Part shown: in pieces, positions 1 to 9,659 of the stretch
How positions within the stretch are numbered: position 1 is the stretch's first letter
Layout: every line of letters starts with the position of its first letter
DNA from: Geodermatophilus obscurus
GTDB taxonomy: Bacteria; Actinomycetota; Actinomycetes; Mycobacteriales; Geodermatophilaceae
Direction: 5' to 3'
DNA: 64,000 nt
NCBI RefSeq assembly: GCF_900143215.1
Contig: NZ_FRDM01000005.1
Span: 124,001 to 188,000 of the forward strand
Notes under the pieces: model-generated
The model's input: only the letters and a program-made list of their open reading frames with translations
What the model was told of the DNA's origin: nothing
The model's database searches: none
Made by a program: the position numbers and the translations under genes

Positions 1-1243
1 AGGCAGGTCCTCGCTGGTCGGGGGAGAGGGTGCGCAGAACGGCGCGGGCGGCCCGGGCGCCGCTGGCCATGGCGCCCTGGATGGACGGGGTGTCGCGGTG
101 GTCGCCGGCCACGAACAGCCCACCGCCCAGGGCCACCGGCTGCCGCAGGCGTAGCGGCGGGACAGCGGCCGGTTGTGCCTCCGGCACGGTGACCGAGGTG
201 AGGTGCTGCAGGTCGCCGGGGCCGATCCCGTGCAGCGCGGCGACCTCGGCCCGCACGTCGGCCTCCCGGGTCGGCGCCAGGCTGGAGCTGGCGACCAGCG
301 CTCGGTCGTCGGGACTGTAGGCGGGCTGGGCGTCGGTGAGCACGGCGCTGTTCACCAGCCGCCCGCCGGGCGCGCCGAGGACCAGCAGCGGCTCTCCGGT
401 CGGCGAGGACGGCAACACGTGCAGGTGGGTGGTCACCTGGCGGGGCGCGGACGCCGTCAGCCCGGGGACCAGGGCGGCCGCGGTGCCGGGGTCGGTGGCG
501 ACGACGACCGCGTCGGCACGGGTGCGCCCCGCCGCGGTGGTGACCGCGTCGCCGCTCACGGCGGTGACCCGGACGCCCAGGTGCACGCGACCGGCGCCGA
601 CCCGCTCGGCCAGCTGCGCGCCGACCGCCTGCATGCCGCGGGCCGGGAGCCCGATGGCCCCGCGGGCGAAGCTCCGCCACAGCAGGTCCAGGTACCGGCT
701 CGAGGTCTCCAGCCGGTCCTCCAGGAGGACCCCGGCGAGGAACGGCCGGAAGAAGCGCTCCAGCGCCGTCTCGCCCACACCTGCCAGCCTCAGCCGCTCC
801 TCGGCCGTCGTCTCCTGCTCTCGCAGCAGTCGCGCGACCGGGGTGTAGCCGGCCCGGGCCGAGTAGGCGGCGATCGCGGCCTTGCGCATCGGGGAACCGA
901 TCGGCGCCCGCAGCGTGTCCAGCGCGGCCGCGGGCCGTCGCCGCGGATCGACCACCCGGGACCGGCGGCCGTCCACCCGGACGACCGCGCCCGGCCAGAA
1001 CCAACCGAGGTCGAGGGACGGCAGGTCGAGGTCGGCGGCGCGCGGGTAGCCGGTGTTGAGCACCTGGAAGCCGCGGTCGACGACGAACCCGTCGACCCGC
1101 TCGGTGGCGAGCCGGCCGCCGGCGTGTGCGGCGGCCTCGGCGACGTGCACGTCCACGCCCGCGGCGGCGAGCCGGAGGGCCGCGGACAGCCCGGCCAGCC
1201 CGGCTCCCACGACGACGACCTGGGCGCGGGCGGGCAGCGGCAT
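1..1243 (-). CDS. FAD-dependent amine-oxidase-like oxidoreductase (partial, C-terminus off the window)
   Basis: About 414 codons are visible, read leftward from ATG at 1243, with no stop before position 1. The N-terminus has a dinucleotide-binding fold with GAGLAGLS at residues 13-20, followed by a GGR motif near residue 43. Near the C-terminus is FVAGDHRDTPSIQGAMASG, the FAD-contacting segment of the protoporphyrinogen-oxidase/phytoene-desaturase/amine-oxidase superfamily. Substrate is unknown; it could be a carotenoid or porphyrin oxidoreductase or a general flavin amine oxidase. It is divergent from the kinase at 1362 and has its own leaderless promoter (TAGGTT six bases before ATG). Only the last few residues should be missing. 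Confidence 0.85.
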   Translation of the reverse strand, partial: MPLPARAQVVVVGAGLAGLSAALRLAAAGVDVHVAEAAAHAGGRLATERVDGFVVDRGFQVLNTGYPRAADLDLPSLDLGWFWPGAVVRVDGRRSRVVDPRRRPAAALDTLRAPIGSPMRKAAIAAYSARAGYTPVARLLREQETTAEERLRLAGVGETALERFFRPFLAGVLLEDRLETSSRYLDLLWRSFARGAIGLPARGMQAVGAQLAERVGAGRVHLGVRVTAVSGDAVTTAAGRTRADAVVVATDPGTAAALVPGLTASAPRQVTTHLHVLPSSPTGEPLLVLGAPGGRLVNSAVLTDAQPAYSPDDRALVASSSLAPTREADVRAEVAALHGIGPGDLQHLTSVTVPEAQPAAVPPLRLRQPVALGGGLFVAGDHRDTPSIQGAMASGARAARAVLRTLSPDQRGPA

Positions 1244-1249
1244 GGCTCG

Positions 1250-1255
1250 AACCTA
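1250..1255 (-). promoter_or_regulatory. Leaderless -10 hexamer TAGGTT
   Basis: On the minus strand TAGGTT lies six bases before the ATG at 1243. This matches the TANNNT-to-start spacing of 6-8 nt seen at many other genes in the window and supports that start. Confidence 0.5.
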
Positions 1256-1348
1256 GGACGCCCACCGTTGTGTCACCCGTCCAGGCCCTAGGTCTGTGGA
1301 GGAGCCCGCCCCTGTGGACAGCACGGGCGGAGTTCCGGTGCGGCGGCC

Positions 1349-1354
1349 TACGGT
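1349..1354 (+). promoter_or_regulatory. Leaderless -10 hexamer TACGGT
   Basis: TACGGT ends seven bases before ATG 1362. It favours ATG 1362 over the upstream in-frame GTG at 1296. Confidence 0.5.
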
Positions 1355-1361
1355 GCCCGCC

Positions 1362-3101
1362 ATGCCGTCGCCGCCCGCGCCCGTCGTCCCCGGTTACCGG
1401 TTGGAGGAGCTGCTCGGCCGGGGCGGGTCCGGGGAGGTGTGGCGGGCGGTACCCCGGTCCGGTGGCGCACCGGTGGCGGTGAAGCTGCTCGTCGCCGGGG
1501 ACGCCGAGCGGCAGGCACGCGAGGCGGCGCTGCTCGGCGAGCTCGACCACCCGCACCTGGTCCGGTTGCACGAGGTCGTGCACGCCCCGCGTCGCGGGGG
1601 GCAGCCGCGTGTGGCCCTGGTGCTCGACCTGCTGTCCGGCGGCAGCCTGGCCGCGCTGCTGGCCCGCCGCGGCCGGCTGCGACCGGGTGAGGTGGTCACC
1701 GCCCTGGCCCCGGTCGCCGCGGCGCTGGCCCACGCGCACGAGCGCGGCGTGGTGCACGGCGACCTCTCCCCGGGCAACGTCGTCTTCACCGCCGAGGGCC
1801 GGCCGGTGCTCACCGACCTCGGGGTCGCGCGAGTGCTGGGGGAGGAGGCAGCGCGCGAGGTGACACCGGCCTACGTCGACCCGACGGTGGCCCGCGGCGG
1901 CGCATCCGGGCCGGAGTCCGACGTCTTCGGTGTCGCCGCCGCGGCCTTCCACGCGCTCACCGGGGTGGCGCCGTGGAACGCTGCGACGCCGGCCGACACG
2001 CTGCGGGTCGCCGCCGACGGCGTGCTGCCCGATCTCGCCGAGCTCGCCTCCGACGTGCCTGCGGAGCTGCTGGCCGTGATCACCCGCGGGCTCTCGCCCG
2101 ACCCGCACGACCGCGGGTCGGCCGCCGCCTTCGCCCTCGACCTGAGGCACGCCTGCCGTCCGGAGCCGGTGCGCCTGCCGCGGGCCGGGGTGCCCGACGA
2201 GGAGCTCGCCCGCGCCGGCCGGGGCCCGCGCACCGAACTCACCCACCAGGTCCCCGGCCGGCACCGGCGGGACCCGGAGGAGGCCACGCCGGACCGGTCG
2301 GGACTGCGTGCCCGGCTCGCGCCGTCCGGCCCGCTGCTGCGCCGAGGGGCGGTGCTGGCCGGCGCCGCCGTTGTCGTGGTGGTCCTCGGGGTGCAGCTCG
2401 GCGGCTGGTGGGGCAGTGGGCCGGCACCCGAGCCGGCCCCCCCGGCCGACCGGGCAGCCAGTGCGCCTCGCACGCCGGAGCCGGCGCCCGGCCCCTCCGC
2501 AGCCGCGCCCACGTCGGCCGCCCCGGGGTCCGCGGCCCCGCCGCCGGTCTCGGCGCCCACGGGTTCCGTCGAGCCGACGCCGGTCCCGGCACCCGAGGCT
2601 GCTGCACCGGAAACCGCTGCACCGGAAACCGCTGCACCGGAAACCGCTGCACCGGAAACCGCTGCACCGGAGGCCGCGGCCTCGGAGGTCGCCGCCCAAC
2701 CCGAGGACGACTGGCAGGGCCGGCTCGCCCGGCTCTACCAGCGCCGGGCGGAGGCGCTGGCCGCCGGGTCCGCGCCGCTGCTCGACGACGTGTACGTCCC
2801 CGACAGCACCCTCCTGGCGGCCGATCGGGACAGCGCGGCCGCCCTGACCGCCGCCGGCGAGGCGCTGCGCGGCTTCGCGCCGGAGGTGGTCAGCGCGACC
2901 CTGGTCGGCGGCACGCCCGGCGCGGGCCCGGTGACCCTGCGGGTGGTGGACCGCTGGCCGGACTACGAGGTGGTGCGAGTGGCCGATCCCGGCGGCCCGG
3001 CGTTGCGCACGGTCGGCGGGCGCGGGGAGGTGGAGGTGCGCATGACGATCGAGGTCACCGCTGAGGGGTGGCGGATCGCGTCGGCCGAGCGGGTGGGGTG
3101 A
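1362..3101 (+). CDS. Membrane serine/threonine protein kinase with HGD/DLG active site
   Basis: A 579-residue protein. The N-terminal kinase domain covers about residues 10-265: Gly loop GRGGSGEVW, ATP-binding Lys41 in VAVK, catalytic loop HGDLSPGN (Asp134, Asn139) and DLG at 152-154. HGD instead of HRD and DLG instead of DFG are unusual, but Lys and both Asp are kept, so activity is plausible. A single hydrophobic segment at about 327-350 is followed by a long Pro/Ala-rich linker containing a five-unit TAAPE repeat, then a C-terminal extracytoplasmic domain of about 130 residues resembling a small SnoaL/NTF2-like sensor fold (inference). It lacks PASTA repeats. The start is ATG 1362, where a leaderless -10 sits; GTG 1296 would add an unconserved Pro-rich stretch. 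It is convergent with the epimerase, six bases apart. Confidence 0.85.
   Translation: MPSPPAPVVPGYRLEELLGRGGSGEVWRAVPRSGGAPVAVKLLVAGDAERQAREAALLGELDHPHLVRLHEVVHAPRRGGQPRVALVLDLLSGGSLAALLARRGRLRPGEVVTALAPVAAALAHAHERGVVHGDLSPGNVVFTAEGRPVLTDLGVARVLGEEAAREVTPAYVDPTVARGGASGPESDVFGVAAAAFHALTGVAPWNAATPADTLRVAADGVLPDLAELASDVPAELLAVITRGLSPDPHDRGSAAAFALDLRHACRPEPVRLPRAGVPDEELARAGRGPRTELTHQVPGRHRRDPEEATPDRSGLRARLAPSGPLLRRGAVLAGAAVVVVVLGVQLGGWWGSGPAPEPAPPADRAASAPRTPEPAPGPSAAAPTSAAPGSAAPPPVSAPTGSVEPTPVPAPEAAAPETAAPETAAPETAAPETAAPEAAASEVAAQPEDDWQGRLARLYQRRAEALAAGSAPLLDDVYVPDSTLLAADRDSAAALTAAGEALRGFAPEVVSATLVGGTPGAGPVTLRVVDRWPDYEVVRVADPGGPALRTVGGRGEVEVRMTIEVTAEGWRIASAERVG
2601..2675 (+). repeat. 15-bp tandem repeat inside the kinase linker
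   Basis: Four identical units of gctgcaccggaaacc (2601, 2616, 2631, 2646) and a fifth variant unit ending gaggcc. They encode repeated AAPET in the extracytoplasmic linker of the kinase. The unit is in frame, so copy-number change would alter linker length without frameshift. Confidence 0.95.
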
Positions 3102-3107
3102 GACGGA

Positions 3108-4016
3108 TCAGCCGCGTTGCAGCGCCGCGCGCAGGGCCGACTCCAGGTTGGGGTGGACGAAGGAGTAGCCCGACTCCATCAGTTTCTCGGGCACGGCACG
3201 ACGTCCGCCGAGGATGCTGGTTCGGGCGAACTCACCCAGGGCGAGGGACAGGGCGAAGCCCGGCACGGGCAGCGGTGTGGGGCGTCCCAGGACCCGGCCG
3301 AGGGTGCGCGTGAACTCGGCGTTCGTGGTGGGCGCCGGAGCGGTCATGTTGACCGGCCCGGACACGTCGCCGTCCAGCAGATGCACGATGCCCTCGACCT
3401 CGTCGGTGAGGCTGATCCAGGGCCAGTACTGCTGTCCCGAACCGATCCGGCCGCCCAAGCCCAGACGGAAGACCAGGCCCAGGATCCGCACGAGCGGTGC
3501 CTGCCGGCCGAGGACCAAGCCGGTCCGGAGGTGGACGACGCGCACGCCGGCAGCCTCGGCCGAGGCCGTCGCAGCCTCCCAACGGGTGCACAGTTGGGCG
3601 AGGAAGGAGGTGCCCGGCGGCTCGCTCTCGTTCACGGGGCGGTCCCCGTGGTCGGCGTAGTAGTCGATACCCGAGGCGGACACCAGGACGCGGGGACGGC
3701 CGGGATCCTGGGCGACCGCCGCGGCCAGCCCGTCGCTGATCGTCACGGTGCCGTCGATACGACTATCCAGGAGCCGTTGCTTGTAGGCCTTCGTCCATGG
3801 GCGTGGCCGGATGGGCTCGCCGGCCAGGTGGACAACGGCGTCGACGTCCTGCAACAGCGCCGAGTCGATCCGCCGGTGCTCGGGGTCCCAGCGGTGCTCG
3901 TCGGCCGTCCGCGGCGTCCGGCGCACCAGCCGCAAGACCTCGTGGCCGTCCGCCTCCAGGCGGGTGACCAGCGCACGCCCGATCATCCCCGAAGCGCCGG
4001 TGACCGCGATCCTCAT
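3108..4016 (-). CDS. TIGR01777-family NAD(P)-dependent epimerase-like protein
   Basis: A 302-residue SDR-type protein starting MRIAVTGASGMIGRAL, with the GxxGxxG nucleotide-binding loop at the N-terminus and a DUF1731-like C-terminal segment (about 250-302, with the PVPGFALSLALGEF and LMESGYSFVHPN patterns). This is the extended SDR family of YfcH/SDR39U1; the substrate is not known. The start ATG has the strong RBS AGGAGGG. It lies directly downstream of the E2 gene on the same strand, after a terminator-like palindrome. The mycobacterial homologue (Rv2216, from memory) also neighbours the E2 gene. Confidence 0.9.
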   Translation of the reverse strand: MRIAVTGASGMIGRALVTRLEADGHEVLRLVRRTPRTADEHRWDPEHRRIDSALLQDVDAVVHLAGEPIRPRPWTKAYKQRLLDSRIDGTVTISDGLAAAVAQDPGRPRVLVSASGIDYYADHGDRPVNESEPPGTSFLAQLCTRWEAATASAEAAGVRVVHLRTGLVLGRQAPLVRILGLVFRLGLGGRIGSGQQYWPWISLTDEVEGIVHLLDGDVSGPVNMTAPAPTTNAEFTRTLGRVLGRPTPLPVPGFALSLALGEFARTSILGGRRAVPEKLMESGYSFVHPNLESALRAALQRG

Positions 4017-4045
4017 GACCCTCCTCTGGACCGGTGCTGGAAACG

Positions 4046-4079
4046 GATCGGGGCCCCGGCAGCTGCCGGGGCCCCGATC
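4046..4079 (-). terminator. Perfect 34-bp palindrome downstream of the E2 gene
   Basis: gatcggggccccggcag followed by its exact reverse complement. It begins 9 bases beyond the E2 stop codon on the minus strand. No U-tract follows. It probably separates lpdA-sucB transcripts from the epimerase gene. Confidence 0.7.
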
Positions 4080-4088
4080 GGGTGTGGA

Positions 4089-5990
4089 TCAGGAGAGGCC
4101 GAGCTCGCCCTGGAACTGACCGGCCTCCAGCCGCTGCTTCACCGTGCCGAGGAAGCGGGCGGCGTCGGCGCCGTCGACGATCCGGTGGTCGTAGGTCAGT
4201 GCCAGGTAGACCATCGACCGGACCGCGATGACCTCGCCGAGGCCGGGGTCCTGGACGACGACCGGGCGCTTGACCACGGTGCCCACGCCGAGGATCGCCA
4301 CCTGCGGCTGGTTGATGATGGGCGTGTCGAACAACGCCCCGCGGCTGCCGGTGTTGGTCAGCGTGAAGGTGCCGCCGCCGAGCTCGTCCGGAGTCACCTT
4401 GTTGGTGCGGGTGCGCTCCGCCAGGTCGGCGATCTTGCGGGCCAGCCCGCCGATGCTCAGGTCGCCGGCGTCCCTGATCACCGGCACCAGCAGGCCGCGC
4501 TCGGTGTCGACCGCGACGCCGAGGTTCTCGGCGTCGTGGTAGGTCACCGTGCCGGCCTCGAGGTCGATCGAGGAGTTCACGGCCGGGTGGGCCTTGAGCG
4601 CCTCGACCGCCGCCTTGGCGAAGAACGGCAGGAACGACAGCTTGACGCCCTCGCGGGCCTCGAAGTCGCGCTTGGCCCGGTCCCGCAGCCGCGCGATGGC
4701 GGTGACGTCGGCCTCGACGACCGTGGTGAGCTGGGCGCTGACCTGCAGCGACTCCACCATCCGGCGGGCGATGACGCCGCGCAGCCGGGACATCTTCTCG
4801 GTGCGCCCGCGCAGCGAGGTGTCGGGCCTGGCCGCCGGCGAGGGGCTCGCCGCCGGCCGGCCGGAGGCCGCTGCGGCCGGAGCCGGGGCCTCCGCCGGAG
4901 CGGCGGCCTGCTCGGCAGCGGCGAGGACGTCCTGCTTGCGGATCCGCCCGCCGACGCCGGTGCCGGTGACCGAGGACAGGTCGACGCCGCGGTCGGCAGC
5001 CAGCCGGCGCACCAGCGGGGTGACGTACTGCCCGCCCCCATCACCGGCAGGCGCCGGAGCCGGGGTCTTCGGCGCGGCGGGCGCCTGCGGGGCGACCGCC
5101 TCGGCCGGCGACGGCGCGTCGGTGGGGGAGGTGCTCGGCAGCACGCCGCCGGAGCCGTAGTCGGCACCGGGCTGCTCCGAGGACGGCTGCGCCCGCTGCG
5201 GCGTCGGGTCGGCCTGCGGCGTCGGCTGGGTGGCCTGCGCAGGCGGCGCCGGCTCCCGCGGCTCCTGCTGCGACTGCGGCTCCTGCTGGGCCGGGGCCGA
5301 GGGAGCCGGGGCCTGCGCCGCAGCGCCCCCGCGTGCGGACCCGGAGCCGATGACGGCCAGCTCCGCACCGACCTCGACCGTCTCGTCCTCGTCCACCGAG
5401 ATCGACAGGAGCGTGCCCGACACCGGCGCGGGGATCTCGGTGTCGACCTTGTCGGTGGAGACCTCCAGCAGCGGCTCGTCGGCGGTCACCTCGTCGCCGA
5501 CGGACTTCAGCCAGCGGGTGACCGTGCCCTCGGTGACGCTCTCGCCGAGCGCCGGCATGGTCACCGGCGTCCCCTCGCCACCGCCACCCCCGCCGGAGCC
5601 GCTGTCGGCCGAGGCCGGCGCCGGCTCCTGCTGGGCAGGCTGCTGCTCCTGCTGCGGTGCAGGCCCGGTGTCGTCGACCTGGTCGACCGGGGTCTGCGGC
5701 GTGGTGTCCTCGTCCTCGGCCGACGCGGGACCGCCGGAGCCGCTGCCGTCACCGTCCCCACCGATGACCGCGAGCTCCGCACCGACCTCCACCGTCTCGT
5801 CCTCCGAGACCAGGATCCTGGTCAGCACGCCGGCGGCCGGTGAGGGGATCTCGGTGTCGACCTTGTCGGTCGAGACCTCGAGGAGGGGCTCGTCGACCTC
5901 GACCTGCTCACCCTCCTGCTTGAGCCAGCGGGTGACCGTGCCCTCGGTGACGCTCTCGCCCAGGGCGGGCATGGTGACGGAGGTCGGCAT
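4089..5990 (-). CDS. sucB: 2-oxoacid dehydrogenase E2 (dihydrolipoamide acyltransferase), two lipoyl domains
   Basis: A 633-residue E2 core subunit that transfers acyl groups from lipoyl-lysine to CoA in pyruvate or 2-oxoglutarate dehydrogenase complexes. Two lipoyl domains (about 1-78 and 139-220) each carry the STDKVDTEI loop with the lipoylated lysine (Lys43 in the first). Pro/Ala/Gln-rich linkers separate them from a peripheral subunit-binding domain ([16 protein letters not shown], about 308-345) and the catalytic domain with TYDHRIVDG near residue 600. The E. coli enzymes of this class have one lipoyl domain (SucB) or three (AceF); two is the usual mycobacterial DlaT arrangement. RBS AAGGAG precedes ATG. 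It follows lpdA by 47 bases, an E3-E2 operon without E1. It may serve both complexes, as DlaT does in mycobacteria; sequence alone does not decide. Confidence 0.93.
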   Translation of the reverse strand: MPTSVTMPALGESVTEGTVTRWLKQEGEQVEVDEPLLEVSTDKVDTEIPSPAAGVLTRILVSEDETVEVGAELAVIGGDGDGSGSGGPASAEDEDTTPQTPVDQVDDTGPAPQQEQQPAQQEPAPASADSGSGGGGGGEGTPVTMPALGESVTEGTVTRWLKSVGDEVTADEPLLEVSTDKVDTEIPAPVSGTLLSISVDEDETVEVGAELAVIGSGSARGGAAAQAPAPSAPAQQEPQSQQEPREPAPPAQATQPTPQADPTPQRAQPSSEQPGADYGSGGVLPSTSPTDAPSPAEAVAPQAPAAPKTPAPAPAGDGGGQYVTPLVRRLAADRGVDLSSVTGTGVGGRIRKQDVLAAAEQAAAPAEAPAPAAAASGRPAASPSPAARPDTSLRGRTEKMSRLRGVIARRMVESLQVSAQLTTVVEADVTAIARLRDRAKRDFEAREGVKLSFLPFFAKAAVEALKAHPAVNSSIDLEAGTVTYHDAENLGVAVDTERGLLVPVIRDAGDLSIGGLARKIADLAERTRTNKVTPDELGGGTFTLTNTGSRGALFDTPIINQPQVAILGVGTVVKRPVVVQDPGLGEVIAVRSMVYLALTYDHRIVDGADAARFLGTVKQRLEAGQFQGELGLS

Positions 5991-6037
5991 CGGGAGAGAG
6001 CTCCTTCGGGCGGGGGTGGGTGGAGGGTGGGGCGGGA

Positions 6038-7417
6038 TCAGCCGTGCACGTGCAGCGGCTTGCCGGCGAGGGCGAGGTGGGCCTCGCCCAGGGCCTCGCT
6101 CTGCGTCGGGTGCGGGTGGATGAGGGCGGCGACGTCGCCGGCCTCGGCCTCCCAGTTGTAGATCAGCTGCGCCTCGGCGATCAGCTCGCCGACCCGGCTG
6201 CCGACCATGTGCACGCCGACGACGGGGCCGTCGACGGCCTGCACCAGCTTGACGGCGCCCGCGGTCTTGAGGATCTGGCTGCGGCCGTTGCCGCCGAGGT
6301 CGTAGGTGAGCGTCTTGACCTCGCCGTACCGCTCCTTGGCCTGGGCCTCGGTGAGGCCGACCGAGGCGACCTCGGGCTCGGAGTAGGTGATCCGCGGGAC
6401 GCCGGCGTAGTCGATCGGCGCGGGCTCCAGGCCGGCCAGCCGCTCGGCGACGAGGATGCCTTCCGCGAAGCCGACGTGGGCCAGCTGCAGGGTGGGGATC
6501 AGGTCGCCGACGGCGGAGATGGTCGGCACGTTGGTGCGCAGGTACTCGTCGACGAGCACGTAGCCGCGCTCCATCGCGACGCCGGCCTCCTCGTAGCCCA
6601 GGCCCTGGCTGACCGGGCCACGGCCGACGGCGACGAGGACGATCTCGGCCTCGAAGTCCTTGCCGTTCTCCAGCGAGACCTTCACGCCGTTCTCGGTGGT
6701 CTCGACCGAGGAGACGCGGCTGCCGAGCGAGAAGTCGATCTTCCGGCGGCGGAAGGCGCGCTCGAGCAGCTTGGAGGACGACTCGTCCTCCAGCGGCACC
6801 AGGTGGGGCAGCGCCTCGACGATGGTCACGTCGGCGCCGAAGGACTTCCAGACGCTGGCGAACTCGCAGCCGATGACGCCGCCGCCCAGGATGATGACCG
6901 AGGCGGGTACGCGGTCGAGGCCGAGCGCGTGGTCGCTGGTGATGACCTTGGTGCCGTCGAGCTCGATGCCGGGCAGTGAGCGGGCGTAGGAGCCGGTGGC
7001 CAGGAGCACGTGCTTGCCCTCGTAGCGCTTGCCGTCGACCTCGACCGCGGTGGGGGAGACCAGTCGGCCCTCGCCCTCGACGTACTCGATCTTGCGGCTC
7101 TTGATCAGGCCCTGCAGGCCCTTGTGCAGCCGGGAGATGACGCCGTCCTTGTAGGAGTTGACGCCGTCCATGTCGATGCCGGCCAGTGACGTCTTCACGC
7201 CGAACTGCTCGCCCTCACGGGCTTGGTCGGCGATCTCGCCGCTGTGCAGCAGGGCCTTGGTGGGGATGCAGCCGCGGTGCAGGCAGGTGCCGCCGACCTT
7301 GTCCTTCTCGATGAGGACGACGGACATGCCCAGTTCGGCGGCGCGCAGCGCGGCGGCGTAGCCACCCGAGCCACCACCGAGGATGACCAGGTCGGCGGGG
7401 GAGGTGGGTGAGCTCAC
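6038..7417 (-). CDS. lpdA: Dihydrolipoyl dehydrogenase (E3)
   Basis: A 459-residue flavoprotein disulfide reductase that reoxidises dihydrolipoamide with NAD+. It shows the FAD-binding [19 protein letters not shown], the redox-active disulfide Cys45-Cys50 in GGTCLHRGC, the second nucleotide motif [14 protein letters not shown], and the C-terminal catalytic [12 protein letters not shown]. Length is normal for the family. The start is GTG with GGAGA upstream. It is the first gene of the lpdA-sucB unit and is divergent from the small protein at 7571. Confidence 0.95.
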   Translation of the reverse strand: MSSPTSPADLVILGGGSGGYAAALRAAELGMSVVLIEKDKVGGTCLHRGCIPTKALLHSGEIADQAREGEQFGVKTSLAGIDMDGVNSYKDGVISRLHKGLQGLIKSRKIEYVEGEGRLVSPTAVEVDGKRYEGKHVLLATGSYARSLPGIELDGTKVITSDHALGLDRVPASVIILGGGVIGCEFASVWKSFGADVTIVEALPHLVPLEDESSSKLLERAFRRRKIDFSLGSRVSSVETTENGVKVSLENGKDFEAEIVLVAVGRGPVSQGLGYEEAGVAMERGYVLVDEYLRTNVPTISAVGDLIPTLQLAHVGFAEGILVAERLAGLEPAPIDYAGVPRITYSEPEVASVGLTEAQAKERYGEVKTLTYDLGGNGRSQILKTAGAVKLVQAVDGPVVGVHMVGSRVGELIAEAQLIYNWEAEAGDVAALIHPHPTQSEALGEAHLALAGKPLHVHG

Positions 7418-7570
7418 GAGGTCTCCTCGAATGCCGGGGTCCCGTCCGGTTCACACGGGCGGGGGATGATCCGCGCCCATCCTGCCACTCCGGGAACGTG
7501 TCCGTGGGCAGCACCGTTGCCACCCCGGACGTCGCGGTGCGAGCGCGACCCGGGCAGGAGGGGAGCGGGC

Positions 7571-7879
7571 ATGGGGCTGTGGGGTCGACGACGGCGGCGG
7601 ACACCGGGCCGCGCCACGCTCGACCGGGGTGCCGAGCGGGCCGACGTCGCCCACCTCGAGCAGTTCGTCGCCAGCCGGCGCGGTGTCGAGGGGTACGTCG
7701 AGCCCCGGACTGCGGTCACGGAGACCACGATCGTCCTGGTCGCCGCAGACGGCGAGTGGACGCGGCGCCGCATCGACGGGCCGGAGACGGCCCGGCGGCT
7801 GTCGCGCGAGCTCGGCATCCCCGTCTACGACGCGCAGGTGACCGGCTACCCCCAGCGGATGCGGGACTGGAAGAAGTAG
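7571..7879 (+). CDS. Conserved small actinobacterial protein, function unknown
   Basis: A 102-residue protein beginning MGLWGRRRRR, with an Arg-rich N-terminus and a compact alpha/beta body (TTIVLVAADGEWTRRRIDG ... YDAQVTGYPQRMRDW). I chose ATG 7571 because AGGAGGGGAG lies at ribosome-binding distance; upstream in-frame starts lack conservation. Homologues of this type sit between E3 and leucyl aminopeptidase genes in related actinobacteria (recollection). No domain is recognised. It is convergent with pepA across a long shared hairpin. Confidence 0.75.
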   Translation: MGLWGRRRRRTPGRATLDRGAERADVAHLEQFVASRRGVEGYVEPRTAVTETTIVLVAADGEWTRRRIDGPETARRLSRELGIPVYDAQVTGYPQRMRDWKK

Positions 7880-7880
7880 A

Positions 7881-7946
7881 AGTAGGAGGACCCCGTCCCC
7901 CTCACCCCTCGCAAGCTCGGGGTGAGGGGGACGGGGTCCTCCTACT
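7881..7946. terminator. 28-bp-arm inverted repeat, bidirectional terminator, member of the stop-codon repeat family
   Basis: Arms 7881-7908 and 7919-7946 are perfect reverse complements around a 10-base loop tcgcaagctc. The arms contain GGACCCCGTCC. The element starts two bases after one stop codon (7879) and ends four bases before the convergent pepA stop (7950). It is the most complete copy of a repeat family seen throughout the window. Confidence 0.85.
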
Positions 7947-7949
7947 CGC

Positions 7950-9458
7950 TCACGTCGCGATGAGGTCCTCGATGGTGGCCAGCAGGGTGCGCACCGGGAC
8001 GCCGGTGCCGCCCTTGGGCGTGTAGCCCCACGCGGCGCCGGTGTTGTAGCTCGGGCCGGCGATGTCGATGTGCGCCCACGGCACCCCGGCCGGCACGAAC
8101 TCGGCGAGGAAGTGCGCCCCGACGAGCATCCCGCCCATCCGGTCGGCGTTGGCGTTGACGAAGTCCGCGATCGGCGAGTCGAGCCCCCGGCGCAGCTCCG
8201 CGGGCATGGGCATGGCCCACATCGCCTCGCCGCTGCGGACGGAGGCAGCCACGACGGCGTCACGCATGTCGTCGCTGCCCATGACCCCTGCGGTGCGCGA
8301 GCCCAGGGCGACCAGCTGCGCGCCGGTGAGCGTGGAGGTCTCCAGGATGGCGTCGGGGGAGTCCTCGGCCGCTCGCGCGAGGGCGTCGGCCAGGACGACC
8401 CGGCCCTCGGCGTCGGTGTTGGTGATCTCGGCCTTCTTGCCGTTGCGGAAGGTCACCACGTCGGCGGGCCGGTAGGCGGTCCCGCTGGGCAGGTTCTCCG
8501 CGATCGGCACGGTGGCGGTGACCTCGACAGGCAGGCCGAGCTCGGCGACCAGGCAGACGGTGGCGATCACGGCGGCGGCGCCGGCCATGTCACTGGTCAT
8601 GTGGTGCATGTTGGCGGCCGGCTTGATCGACAGGCCGCCGCTGTCGAAGGTGATGCCCTTGCCGACCAGTGCGACCTTCCTGCGCGCCCGCTTGCCCGAG
8701 TGGGTCAGCCGCAGCAGGCGCGGTCCGCGCGCGGAGCCGCCCCCGACGGCGAGGACCCCGCCGTAGCCGCCGGCGGCCAGGGCCGCCTCGTCGAGCACCT
8801 CGACCTTGAGCCCGGCCGCCTTCCCGGCGGCCGCGCCGCGGGCGGCCAGCTCGGCGGGGTACAGGTCGTTGGGCGGGGTGTTGACCAGGTCGCGCACCAG
8901 CGTGATCGCGTCGGCGACCGCGCGGGCGCGCTGCAGCGGCGCCTTGGCGGCCCCGGCGTCGGGGACGACGACGGTGAACTCGCGCGGCGGGGTGGGACGG
9001 CCGTCGGTGTCGGACTTGTAGGCGGTGAACTCGTAGGCGCCGAGCAGGCTGCCCTCACCGACGGCGTGCAGCCGCGGCTCGTCCGGCGTCCCGCCGACCG
9101 CGGCCAGCAGGGTGACCACCGACGCGCGGCCGGACAGCGCCCGGCTCGCCGCACCGGCGGCCCGGCGGAGCGCCTCGGGGGCGTACCCGCCGCCGGCCTC
9201 GGGCGCGCCGAGGCCGACTGCGGCGACCACGGGGAACGGGCCCTGGCCCAGCGAGGCGACCCGGGTGACCTCGTCCTCGGCGCCGCGGGCACCCAGGTCG
9301 GCGAGGGCGGTCAGCAGCCGGCCACCCAGCAGCCGGTCGACGGCCTCCGCGCCGGGTGTGGGCAGCGGGCCGTCAGGCCCCTTGCCGACACCGACGACGA
9401 CGGCGTCGGCAGAGAGCTTGTCGAGCGGGCGGTCGGTGGCGGAGATCGTGGGCGGCAC
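7950..9458 (-). CDS. pepA: Leucyl aminopeptidase, M17 family
   Basis: A 502-residue cytosolic metallo-aminopeptidase. The C-terminal catalytic domain holds [16 protein letters not shown] (metal and active-site Lys/Asp) and the family signature [14 protein letters not shown]. The N-terminal macro-like domain (about 1-165) is less conserved, as usual. The start GTG at 9458 is supported by a leaderless TAGGAT hexamer six bases upstream. It is divergent from gcvT, an arrangement also found in mycobacteria (pepB and gcvT, from memory). Confidence 0.95.
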   Translation of the reverse strand: MPPTISATDRPLDKLSADAVVVGVGKGPDGPLPTPGAEAVDRLLGGRLLTALADLGARGAEDEVTRVASLGQGPFPVVAAVGLGAPEAGGGYAPEALRRAAGAASRALSGRASVVTLLAAVGGTPDEPRLHAVGEGSLLGAYEFTAYKSDTDGRPTPPREFTVVVPDAGAAKAPLQRARAVADAITLVRDLVNTPPNDLYPAELAARGAAAGKAAGLKVEVLDEAALAAGGYGGVLAVGGGSARGPRLLRLTHSGKRARRKVALVGKGITFDSGGLSIKPAANMHHMTSDMAGAAAVIATVCLVAELGLPVEVTATVPIAENLPSGTAYRPADVVTFRNGKKAEITNTDAEGRVVLADALARAAEDSPDAILETSTLTGAQLVALGSRTAGVMGSDDMRDAVVAASVRSGEAMWAMPMPAELRRGLDSPIADFVNANADRMGGMLVGAHFLAEFVPAGVPWAHIDIAGPSYNTGAAWGYTPKGGTGVPVRTLLATIEDLIAT

Positions 9459-9464
9459 CGCTCG

Positions 9465-9470
9465 ATCCTA
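9465..9470 (-). promoter_or_regulatory. Leaderless -10 hexamer TAGGAT of pepA
   Basis: TAGGAT CGAGCG GTG on the minus strand; the same ten-base block TAGGATCGAG occurs before the M48 protease gene at 33013. Confidence 0.55.
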
Positions 9471-9471
9471 A

Positions 9472-9557
9472 GAGGACCCCGTCCTCCCCAGCCCTCGCAG
9501 GCTCAGGTCGGGACCCGGGACGGGGCCGCCCTGCCCCCACCGTTCGCACGCTCACGG
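9472..9557. repeat. Stop-codon repeat family copy in the pepA-gcvT divergent gap
   Basis: Contains GAGGACCCCGTCCTCCCC, CCTCGCAGGCTCAGG, GGACGGGGCC, TTCGCACGCTCACGG and CCCCTGCAGGGG, the modules of the dispersed family. This is the only copy here lying between two start codons rather than at a stop. Folding looks weaker than in the copy at 7881. Confidence 0.7.
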
Positions 9558-9646
9558 CGGGCCCCTGCAGGGGTCGCCGCGCCCGTCGCCGACCGCGAGC
9601 TCGCACCGGGCCCTGCCGAGGGGCCACCCGGCGCCACCGGCACCGA

Positions 9647-9652
9647 TAGCGT
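9647..9652 (+). promoter_or_regulatory. Leaderless -10 hexamer TAGCGT of gcvT
   Basis: TAGCGT GCCGTCC GTG: seven-base spacing to GTG 9660, which decides this start over GTG 9651. Confidence 0.5.
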
Positions 9653-9659
9653 GCCGTCC

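Noticed and set aside
2601-2675. Possible CRISPR or regulatory repeat
   Set aside because: The units are 15 bp, directly adjacent without spacers and in frame in the kinase gene; it is a coding tandem repeat.
3117-5843. 908-codon plus-strand open frame across the epimerase and E2 genes
   Set aside because: It is antisense to two well-recognised proteins, has low-complexity Gly/Arg/Val/Asp composition and no domain; a typical high-GC shadow frame.
8070-9659. Extended reading frame in front of gcvT
   Set aside because: This part is antisense to pepA; the GcvT family start and the leaderless promoter both point to GTG 9660.
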